A stretch of 19,949 nucleotides of DNA, taken from contig JAUWKY010000001.1 of NCBI GenBank assembly GCA_030613915.1, positions 1 through 19,949 of the forward strand, given 5' to 3'. Below the pieces are notes generated by a model. That model was not told where the DNA came from, made no database searches, and saw only the letters and a list, made by a program, of their open reading frames with translations. Origin of the DNA: Syntrophobacterales bacterium. Its GTDB lineage: Bacteria > Desulfobacterota > Syntrophobacteria > BM002. This document shows positions 7,799 through 13,756 of this stretch, in pieces; the first letter of the stretch is position 1; each line of letters opens with the position of its first letter. Both the position numbers and the translations under genes were made by a program.

Positions 7799-9106
7799 GT
7801 GAAATTTCGCCTTCTTTTTGTTCTGCTGGTACTGTCTCTCACCTGGCCCCAGCCGCTCTATTCCCGCACTATTCGTCTTGCTATTATTCCCCTCTCGTTT
7901 TACAGCGAGGAGGATCTTACCCACCTGCGCAAGCCGCTAATGGACATGCTGGTCAGAAGCCTGAAGCAGCAAGGATTCCAGCCGGTACCTGCGGTGGAAG
8001 CGTTTGAAGGAGAGCCGTTGTGGGTGGCTCAAGAGATGACCGATGCTCAGGCTCGAAAAATCGGCGCGGAATTGGGAAGCACCTTCGTTGTTTATGGCAG
8101 CCTCAGTAAGATAGGGGAACAAATCAGTTTTGATGTGCGTCTGGTTGATGTTGATCAACGACGGCCTACGGTACCTATCTATGTAACCCAAGTGGGACTG
8201 GAGAATCTTGCCAGTGCGGTCTCTGATCTCTCCAGAGAAGTGGGTATTCGCATCCTGAGGAGAAAAAAGATTCGTCAGATTCTGGTAAGGGGCAATCAGC
8301 GCGTCGAAACCGAGGCCATTAAATTGAGGGTAAAGACCAAAGGCGGCGACCTTTTTGATCAGGCCAAATTGCGTGAAGATTTGACAGAGATCTACAAGAT
8401 GGGCTATTTCAAAGAGGTCCGTATAGAGGCGGAGGACACTCCCCAAGGACAGGATGTGGTTTTTGTGGTAGAGGAAAAGCCCACCATAAATGAAGTTTCA
8501 ATCCGCGGCTCCAGATCTATCACAGAAGATGACATTCGTGCTGCCATGACCACGAGACAATATGGTATTCTGCAACGTTCAGTCCTAAAGGGAGATGTGG
8601 AAAAGATCCGGGCGCTTTATCGGGACAAAGGCTATTATAATGCGGAGGTTACCTACGAGATAAAGCCAGTTGAGGGTGACCGGGTGGATGTCAGTTTTCG
8701 CATAAAGGAGAACAAAAAGCTTTATGTCAGCAAAATCACCTTCACAGGCAATCAGCACTTTTCGGATGATGACCTCAAAGATGTTGTCATGACTTCGGAA
8801 AAAGGCGGTTTTTTCTGGCTCACTGAATCGGGAATTCTCAAGCGGGACAAGTTGGAAGTGGACTCGGATATGATTGCCGCCTTCTACCTGAATCATGGTT
8901 TTATGGATGTCAGGGTGGGAAGTCCTGAGATTACCTATGATGAAGAGGGGATTTACATCAACTTTCCCATAAACGAAGGGGGACGATTCCGGGTGGGCAA
9001 AGTGGAGGTGACCGGGAAGGGTGTCGAGCCGGACGTGAGGTTGCTGAATAGGATCAAACTGTCCAAGAAAAAATACTTCCACCGGGAGGTTCTGGCCAGA
9101 CCTTGA
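7799..9106 (+). CDS. bamA: BamA, N-terminal part: signal peptide, extra domain, POTRA1-4a (frameshifted)
   Basis: First part of the outer-membrane beta-barrel assembly factor, starting at GTG 7799, 21 bases after lolD. A signal peptide (about 1-23, ending LYS) is followed by an unusual alpha/beta domain at about 24-155. Its pattern, IRLAIIPLSF then a helix, then KIGAELGSTFVVYGSLSKIG and ISFDVRLVDV, resembles TolB-N/FlgT/LpoB-type domains. POTRA repeats follow at about 158-228, 229-307 and 308-395, and POTRA4 begins near 397. The frame stops early at 9104-9106 in the middle of POTRA4. The bases directly after continue POTRA4 in another frame, so this is one gene split by a frameshift. Restoring two bases gives a protein of about 879 residues. 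POTRA repeats receive Skp- or SurA-delivered substrates and other Bam subunits. Confidence 0.9.
   Translation: MKFRLLFVLLVLSLTWPQPLYSRTIRLAIIPLSFYSEEDLTHLRKPLMDMLVRSLKQQGFQPVPAVEAFEGEPLWVAQEMTDAQARKIGAELGSTFVVYGSLSKIGEQISFDVRLVDVDQRRPTVPIYVTQVGLENLASAVSDLSREVGIRILRRKKIRQILVRGNQRVETEAIKLRVKTKGGDLFDQAKLREDLTEIYKMGYFKEVRIEAEDTPQGQDVVFVVEEKPTINEVSIRGSRSITEDDIRAAMTTRQYGILQRSVLKGDVEKIRALYRDKGYYNAEVTYEIKPVEGDRVDVSFRIKENKKLYVSKITFTGNQHFSDDDLKDVVMTSEKGGFFWLTESGILKRDKLEVDSDMIAAFYLNHGFMDVRVGSPEITYDEEGIYINFPINEGGRFRVGKVEVTGKGVEPDVRLLNRIKLSKKKYFHREVLARP
9098..9106 (+). other. Frameshift site in bamA
   Basis: The sequence reads AGACCTTGA, giving Arg-Pro-stop. If AGACC was originally AGAGACC (loss of one GA dinucleotide), the frame reads Leu-Ala-Arg-Asp-Leu-Glu-Arg-Leu and runs straight into the downstream frame from 9102. 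That restores a normal POTRA4. The GA/GAGA context fits slippage or a base-calling error. No slippery heptamer suggests programmed frameshifting. Confidence 0.85.
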
Positions 9107-10436
9107 AAGGCTTACGGACTACTTTACTTTTCAGGGATACGCGTTTGCTGAGGTAGAGCCAAACATTGCCCGGGACAGGACGAAACAGGTGGTTGATGTT
9201 AACTACCAAGTCAGAAAAGGGGAGTTGGTAGATTTTGGCAGGATTGAAATCAGCGGTAATGCCAAGACTAGGGACAAAGTTATCCGCCGCCAGCTGAAGG
9301 TGATTGAAGGGGCACGATATAGTAAGGCCAATCTGGAGAGGAGTGTCGGGAATCTGCGGCGACTTGACTATTTTGATGAAGTCGAAATGGACACCCGGAA
9401 AGGAGAAGCTGCCGACCGGATGGATGTCGATATAAAACTCAAGGAAAAGGCGACCAGGTTCATATCAGCCGGAGCTGGCTTTAGTACGGCAGACCAGTTT
9501 TTCCTGCAGGGGCAGGTAGCCGAACGGAATCTGTTTGGCCGAGGTCAGAGCCTGCAGTTCCAGGCCAACCTTGGGAGTAGGTCGAATAGGTTTACTTTGA
9601 AGTTTACGGAACCCTGGCTATTCGATATCCCGCTTTCCGCCACAACCGAGATCTATAATTGGTCCCGGGACTACGATGAGTTCACCAAGGACAGCAACGG
9701 GGGAAAACTCTCCTTGAGCTATCCGGTCTGGGATTACACCAGGCTTTACCTCTCCTATACCTATGACGACGCTGATGTATCAGATGTGTCTTCTAGCGCA
9801 GCAACTGAAATCCAGGACCAAGAGGGGAAACTCGTTACCAGTGCCCTAAGCAGTACTTTGAGGAGAGACAGCAGAGACCACACTTTTCTCACCACTCGCG
9901 GCTCTGATAACAGTTTGATGGTGGATTACGCTGGCGGCGCGCTCAGTGGTGATGCCGGCTATATCAAGACCGTTTTTAATTCCAGCTGGTATTTTCCGCT
10001 TTTTTGGGACTGCGTCGGATTTTTGCACGGCAAAACTGGATATATAGGTGAAACTGACGGTGAGGTTCCCATCTATGAACGTTTTTACCTGGGGGGCATC
10101 AATTCCATCAGGTCTTTTGACTCCGGCGACGTGTCCCCTCGCGATCCAGAGCCCGGAGACCGTATTGGTGGCAACAAGATGGTGCTTTTTAACGCCGAGT
10201 TTCTTTTCCCCCTCGTAAAAGAGCAGGGTATTCGGGGAGTGCTCTTTTTTGACGCCGGCAATTCCTACGATGATGGCGACAATATAGACTTAAACGACCT
10301 GAAGTACGCTGTGGGTTACGGCATTCGATGGTTCTCGCCAATGGGGCCGTTACGGCTGGAGTGGGGCTACAATCCTAGTCCTGATAAGGGTGAAAGTAAG
10401 AGTAAATGGCAGTTTTCTATGGGGATGTTCTTCTAG
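9102..10436 (+). CDS. bamA: BamA, C-terminal part: POTRA4b, POTRA5 and beta-barrel
   Basis: Continuation of bamA in the shifted frame, 444 residues. The first ATG/GTG-like codon in this frame (GTG 9189) is not a true start, since conserved POTRA4 sequence (LERLTDYFTFQGYAFAEVEP) lies upstream of it. POTRA5 begins at VDFGRIEISGNAKTRDKVIR. The barrel opens with RFISAGAGFSTADQFFLQGQ and includes NLFGRGQSL. The lid-loop VRGF-type motif appears as INSIRSFDSGDVSPRD (S-I-R-S-F replacing V-R-G-F). The C-terminus ends LRLEWGYNP...WQFSMGMFF, a barrel end with terminal Phe (beta-signal). It inserts outer-membrane proteins. The stop codon lies inside the left arm of a palindromic element. If the frameshift is genuine, this half would not be made as an exported protein. 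Confidence 0.9.
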   Translation, partial: LERLTDYFTFQGYAFAEVEPNIARDRTKQVVDVNYQVRKGELVDFGRIEISGNAKTRDKVIRRQLKVIEGARYSKANLERSVGNLRRLDYFDEVEMDTRKGEAADRMDVDIKLKEKATRFISAGAGFSTADQFFLQGQVAERNLFGRGQSLQFQANLGSRSNRFTLKFTEPWLFDIPLSATTEIYNWSRDYDEFTKDSNGGKLSLSYPVWDYTRLYLSYTYDDADVSDVSSSAATEIQDQEGKLVTSALSSTLRRDSRDHTFLTTRGSDNSLMVDYAGGALSGDAGYIKTVFNSSWYFPLFWDCVGFLHGKTGYIGETDGEVPIYERFYLGGINSIRSFDSGDVSPRDPEPGDRIGGNKMVLFNAEFLFPLVKEQGIRGVLFFDAGNSYDDGDNIDLNDLKYAVGYGIRWFSPMGPLRLEWGYNPSPDKGESKSKWQFSMGMFF

Positions 10437-10617
10437 CCCGTATATTTCATGAATGGCCTGCTGCGGCCACGGATATGGCCGCCCTTCCGTGCGTCCTCGG
10501 GTGTCGGACCCTCAGCGTACTGTTCAAGTACGCCTCGGGTCCAACTCCCTGTGGTTGCACGGTTGCACACCCATCTTCGCGGTCTCGAGACACCAATTCA
10601 TGAAATATGCGGGCTAG
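10433..10617. repeat. 185-nt multi-hairpin palindromic element (REP/MITE-like)
   Basis: The ends are inverted repeats of 22 nt with one mismatch: 10433-10454 (CTAGCCCGTATATTTCATGA...) and 10596-10617. Inside lie a perfect 7-bp stem (10463-10469 with 10476-10482, loop of 6) and a long hairpin (10506-10511 with 10537-10542, plus 10515-10521 with 10527-10533, loop of 5). This hairpin is enclosed by GGGTGT/ACACCC pairing (10499-10504 with 10567-10572). An 8-nt direct tandem repeat, GGTTGCAC, sits at 10553-10568. The element has no coding capacity. The layout looks like a dispersed, non-autonomous palindromic repeat inserted at the bamA stop codon. As RNA it would fold into a large structure between bamA and ompH. 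Confidence 0.75.
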
Positions 10618-10746
10618 CTATGTAAAAAATACATTGCGCACAGAGCATTGCTTCGATAATGTTAAGAATTGGCCATATTGTATTGCCAAGAACAGCGTAA
10701 CTAAAGAAAAGGGACGTTGAGGCAAATGGGCGTAAGGAGAGACGAC
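10618..10746 (+). other. Leader region between the palindromic element and ompH
   Basis: 129 bp, AT-richer than its surroundings. Together with the palindrome it makes a gene-free stretch of 310 bp. No reading frame is credible. A weak promoter-like pair (TTGCGC 10634-10639, GATAAT 10655-10660, spacer 15) is present but sub-optimal. The ompH ribosome-binding site lies at its 3' end. Confidence 0.4.
10734..10740 (+). promoter_or_regulatory. Ribosome-binding site that fixes the ompH start
   Basis: AAGGAGA with a 6-base spacer before ATG 10747. It favours this start over the in-frame TTG at 10717, which would also put a charged extension ahead of the signal peptide. Confidence 0.75.
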
Positions 10747-11286
10747 ATGAGGATTCTTACAGGAGTTATCGCTGGCTTGCTTTTTCTGGCGGTCAGCACT
10801 CAGGTCTGGGCGGCGGAAGTGATTAGGTTCGGGTTTTTCGACAAGCAGGCGATTGTGGATCGCTCTGAGATGGGCAGGGAAGGGCTGGAAAAGCTCAGAG
10901 CGAAAATGGTACCGATTCGCGAAAAGCTCAATGCGGCGCGACAGGAGGTAGCGGAACTGGAGGCTGAATTCAAGCAGAAAGAACTCGTATGGAGCAATGA
11001 TGTAAAGCAAGCCAAAGTTCAGGAGATTCGCGCTAAAAAGGTAATGCTAAGGCAGGGTGTTGACCAAGCCAATCGCCTCTTAGCGGGGCAAGAGAGGGAA
11101 CTCCTGATGCCACTTCAGAAAAATGTGGTAGAAATCGTGGCTCGAATTGGCAAAGCAGAGGGCTATGCAATGATCTTTGAACTCGGGGATGGAGGGATTT
11201 GGTACGCGCCAGATTCTTTGAATCTCACCGAGAGGATAGTACAAGAACTCAATGAATTTTATGCTGGTGAAAAGGCCACGCAGTAG
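10747..11286 (+). CDS. skp: Periplasmic OMP chaperone Skp/OmpH
   Basis: Trimeric periplasmic chaperone that carries unfolded outer-membrane proteins to BamA. From ATG 10747 there are 179 residues. A signal peptide (RILTGVIAGLLFLAVSTQVWA) is cleaved at about residue 21-22. The mature N-terminus, IRFGFFDKQAIVDRSEMGRE, matches the OmpH beta-strand/helix opening. A long charged helical region (about 45-125; Lys/Glu/Gln rich) corresponds to the coiled-coil tentacles. The C-terminal IVARIGKAEGYAMIFELGDGGIWYA and the predicted strands after it close the body domain, as in the family. It sits between bamA and lpxD, the conserved location in proteobacteria. It is probably transcribed with them, though the palindromic element separates it from bamA. 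Confidence 0.92.
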   Translation: MRILTGVIAGLLFLAVSTQVWAAEVIRFGFFDKQAIVDRSEMGREGLEKLRAKMVPIREKLNAARQEVAELEAEFKQKELVWSNDVKQAKVQEIRAKKVMLRQGVDQANRLLAGQERELLMPLQKNVVEIVARIGKAEGYAMIFELGDGGIWYAPDSLNLTERIVQELNEFYAGEKATQ

Positions 11287-11291
11287 TTGGC

Positions 11292-11326
11292 GCGCAAGGC
11301 GCAAAGCGCATAGAGCATAGCGCGAG
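11292..11326. repeat. Degenerate 7-bp tandem repeat, five units
   Basis: Successive units are GCGCAAG, GCGCAAA, GCGCATA, GAGCATA and GCGCGAG. They lie directly after the ompH stop, within the 104-bp ompH-lpxD gap. The rest of the gap holds short ACGAC/TGACC-like near-repeats (11352-11376) and the lpxD ribosome-binding site (AAGGAAG, about 11378-11384). I see no coding role. Confidence 0.6.
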
Positions 11327-11390
11327 AAAACAAGTAGTAGGTGAGAAAGATCGACCAACGACACATGACCACTGACTAAGGAAGTCCATT

Positions 11391-12425
11391 ATGGAAAAAA
11401 CCTTAGGCGAGTTGGCTCAATTGGTTGAGGGTGAGCTTCTCGGCGATCCGGAATTAAAGATCACGGGGGTGGCAGGATTGGAGGAGGCCAGGAGCGATGA
11501 GATTTCTTTTGTTGTGGGCCCCAAATATGTCAGCAAAGCGCATCAATCTAAGGCGGGCGCCCTCATTGTTCCCCCCAAACTGCAAGCTTTTGAGAAACCT
11601 CTCATTATAAGTGAGAATCCTTACCTGGGTTTTGCCAAGATACTCAAACTCTTTGCCCAAGAACAGCGAACGGCGGTGCCGGGAGTGAGTACAAAAGCTC
11701 ATTTGGGAGCTAACGTTGTCCTGGGAGATGAGGTTTCGATCCATCCTCAGGTCTACATCGGTAACAACACTGTGGTGGGCGATCGGGTTACCTTGCACCC
11801 GGGTGTTTATGTTGGCTCTGATGTTCATATCGGCGATGACACTGCCATCTATCCAAATGCGACCGTACTTGCTCGTTGTATTATTGGCAAGCGGGTAATT
11901 ATTCATAGTGGCACCGTGGTGGGCAGCGACGGTTTTGGCTTTGCCCAGGATGGCAATGGCCATTTCAAAATTCCCCAAGTAGGCATTGTCCAGATTGATG
12001 ATGATGTGGAAATCGGGGCCAACTGTACGATAGACCGGGGCACAATGGGTAGAACGTGGATTCAGAGGGGAGTCAAGATAGACAACCTTGTCCAGGTGGC
12101 CCATAATGTGGTTGTAGGAGAGGACAGTATAATCATAGCCCAGGTTGGAATTTCAGGAAGTAGCAAGATTGGCAAAAATGTCATTCTCGCCGGGCAGGTG
12201 GGGGTGACCGGACATCTGGAAATAGGGGACAGTGTTCGGGTTGGCGCTCAATCAGGAATCGCCAAATCAATTCCTGCGGGACAAACTGTTTCAGGCAGTC
12301 CCGCAATTGATCATCGAGCCTGGCTGAAGAACTGTAACATATTAAGCCGTCTTCCTGAACTTCGGAAAAAGATTATGGATTTGGAGAAGGGGTTAGCTTC
12401 GCTCGAGGAGAAGACAGATTCCTAA
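11391..12425 (+). CDS. lpxD: UDP-3-O-acylglucosamine N-acyltransferase LpxD
   Basis: Third lipid A enzyme: it transfers a 3-hydroxyacyl chain from acyl-ACP to the 2-amino group of UDP-3-O-acyl-GlcN in the cytoplasm. It has 344 residues, matching the family (about 340). An N-terminal uridine-binding domain (about 1-100) has TLGELAQLVEGELLGDPELK and SFVVGPKY. A left-handed beta-helix of hexapeptide repeats covers about 105-310. The signature GSDGFGFAQDGNGHFKIPQVG is present (begins about residue 178). The catalytic His is in LVQVAHNVVVG (H238, equivalent to E. coli H239). A C-terminal helix runs from about 320 to the end. The start has AAGGAAG upstream. It is followed 16 bases later by fabZ, the usual lpxD-fabZ-lpxA order. 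Confidence 0.97.
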   Translation: MEKTLGELAQLVEGELLGDPELKITGVAGLEEARSDEISFVVGPKYVSKAHQSKAGALIVPPKLQAFEKPLIISENPYLGFAKILKLFAQEQRTAVPGVSTKAHLGANVVLGDEVSIHPQVYIGNNTVVGDRVTLHPGVYVGSDVHIGDDTAIYPNATVLARCIIGKRVIIHSGTVVGSDGFGFAQDGNGHFKIPQVGIVQIDDDVEIGANCTIDRGTMGRTWIQRGVKIDNLVQVAHNVVVGEDSIIIAQVGISGSSKIGKNVILAGQVGVTGHLEIGDSVRVGAQSGIAKSIPAGQTVSGSPAIDHRAWLKNCNILSRLPELRKKIMDLEKGLASLEEKTDS

Positions 12426-12427
12426 AA

Positions 12428-12433
12428 GAGGGG
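12428..12433 (+). promoter_or_regulatory. Ribosome-binding site for fabZ
   Basis: GAGGGG with 8 bases before ATG 12442 (5 before the in-frame GTG 12439). It rules out the GTG at 12433, which overlaps this site. Confidence 0.5.
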
Positions 12434-12441
12434 TGTTCGTG

Positions 12442-12903
12442 ATGATAGATGTCAAAGAAATCATGCAGATCTTGCCGCATCGCTATCCTTTTTTGCTCGT
12501 AGATCGGATCGAAAGCCTGAAGGAGGGGGAAGAGATCGTGGGGATAAAGAACGTGAGCATTAACGAACCGTTCTTTGTTGGCCACTTCCCCGGCAATCCA
12601 ATCATGCCCGGCGTCCTGATTATTGAAGCCATGGCCCAGGTGGGTGGCGTACTTGCCTTTCACTCCAGCCCCAAAGAATGGGCCGGAAGTCTCGTCTACT
12701 TTATGGGCATCGACAAGGTGCGGTTTCGCAAACCGGTGGTGCCTGGTGACCAGCTGCGGCTGAAGCTTACTACAATTCGTCAGAAACAAAAGGTCTTCAA
12801 AATGCGGGGTGAGGCTTACGTTGATGACACCCTGGTTGCTGAGGCTGAGCTCATGGCTGTCATTGAAAGCAAGGGAGCGGAGAGATCTACAGATGACAGC
12901 TAA
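12442..12903 (+). CDS. fabZ: 3-hydroxyacyl-ACP dehydratase FabZ
   Basis: Cytoplasmic hot-dog-fold dehydratase of type II fatty-acid synthesis, converting (3R)-hydroxyacyl-ACP to trans-2-enoyl-ACP. It competes with LpxA/LpxD for hydroxyacyl-ACP. From ATG 12442 it has 153 residues, the normal size. It begins [17 protein letters not shown], typical of FabZ. The catalytic His is in [21 protein letters not shown] (H48) and the catalytic Glu is E62 in the same stretch. FabZ, not FabA, is favoured by the sequence and by location between lpxD and lpxA. The C-terminus has a short extra tail ([10 protein letters not shown]), the last bases of which encode the start of lpxA in another frame (11-nt overlap). 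Confidence 0.96.
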   Translation: MIDVKEIMQILPHRYPFLLVDRIESLKEGEEIVGIKNVSINEPFFVGHFPGNPIMPGVLIIEAMAQVGGVLAFHSSPKEWAGSLVYFMGIDKVRFRKPVVPGDQLRLKLTTIRQKQKVFKMRGEAYVDDTLVAEAELMAVIESKGAERSTDDS

Positions 12904-13687
12904 AGGGAACCCCACCAAGATTCATCCCACTGCAATCATTCATCCCGGGGCTGAGCTGGCAGCCGACGTGGTAGTCGGTCCCTACGCTGTTATCGATGAA
13001 GAGATAGAAATTGGTAAAGGCTGCCGGATTCACGCCCACGCCCATATCGCTCCATACACCGCCATTGGCGAACGCTGCGAGATTTACTCCTATGCCTCTG
13101 TTGGGACACCACCCCAAGACCTGAAATTCGACGGCCGTCGCACTGAGACCATCGTCGGTAATGACAATACTATTCGGGAGTTTGTCACTATTAATCGCGG
13201 CAGCGTTGGCGGGGATGAGCTAACCAAGATAGGTGACAACAATCTATTCATGGCCTACAGTCATGTGGCGCATGACAGCATTATCGGCAATCATGTGGTC
13301 ATGGCCAATGCTGCCACTTTGGCCGGGCATGTGACTGTCGGTGATCACGCAACACTGGGTGGGCTATCTGCCGTACACCAGTTCGTTCGGATCGGCACCC
13401 ACGCTTACATTGGTGGTAAGACCGGGGTAACGAAGGATATACCTCCATACATGCTTGTATCTGGACATCGCGCCAAGCTCTACGGGCTGAATACCGTTGG
13501 GCTAAAGCGCAGGAACTTTCCCGCCATGACGCTCAAGATTTTGAAGCAGTGCTATCGTATCTTGTTTCTGACCGAGAGGACTCTCAAAGAAGCGCTGGAG
13601 GTGGCTGAGAGTCAGTTTGGAGACGTGGATGAAGTGAGAATATTGGTGGATTTTATCCGTTGGTCACAGCGTGGCATTACTCGGTGA
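12893..13687 (+). CDS. lpxA: Acyl-ACP--UDP-N-acetylglucosamine O-acyltransferase LpxA
   Basis: First lipid A enzyme: it adds a 3-hydroxyacyl chain to the 3-OH of UDP-GlcNAc. From ATG 12893 it has 264 residues (E. coli 262). The open frame extends further upstream inside fabZ, but homology starts at KIHPTAIIHPGAEL. A left-handed beta-helix spans about 9-190, with a C-terminal helical domain from about 200 (GLKRRNFPAMTLKILKQCYR). The catalytic His is in SHVAHDSIIGNH (H127, equivalent to E. coli H125). The position equivalent to E. coli Gly173, the acyl-chain ruler, is Gly within HAYIGGKTGV, which by analogy allows long (C14-type) chains. It overlaps fabZ by 11 nt, with GGAG at 12879-12882, suggesting translational coupling. 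Confidence 0.96.
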   Translation: MTAKGNPTKIHPTAIIHPGAELAADVVVGPYAVIDEEIEIGKGCRIHAHAHIAPYTAIGERCEIYSYASVGTPPQDLKFDGRRTETIVGNDNTIREFVTINRGSVGGDELTKIGDNNLFMAYSHVAHDSIIGNHVVMANAATLAGHVTVGDHATLGGLSAVHQFVRIGTHAYIGGKTGVTKDIPPYMLVSGHRAKLYGLNTVGLKRRNFPAMTLKILKQCYRILFLTERTLKEALEVAESQFGDVDEVRILVDFIRWSQRGITR

Positions 13688-13756
13688 TCTGGGTGGGAAT
13701 GTTTGTTCCTGGGCCGGTGAGTCTGCCATCACCTGAAAGAAGTACAAAGTGAACCT

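Noticed and set aside
7937..8446. Minus-strand open frames opposite bamA, lpxD (11454-12104) and fabZ (12373-12918)
   Set aside because: They lie antisense to well-supported conserved genes and show no recognisable domains or start signals. They are shadow frames.
9098..9106. Programmed ribosomal frameshift in bamA
   Set aside because: There is no slippery heptamer or stimulatory structure, and BamA is not known to use frameshifting. A 2-base loss is simpler.
9189..10436. Independent gene starting at GTG 9189
   Set aside because: Conserved POTRA4 sequence continues upstream of 9189 in the same frame to 9102, joining the preceding frame. It is the second half of bamA.
10433..10617. CRISPR-like or rho-independent terminator interpretation of the palindrome
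   Set aside because: There are no regularly spaced direct repeats and no U-tract after the stems. The nested inverted-repeat layout fits a palindromic repeat element better.
10634..10660. Possible promoter TTGCGC / GATAAT upstream of ompH
   Set aside because: The spacer is only 15 bp and the -35 match is poor. I could not support it beyond chance.
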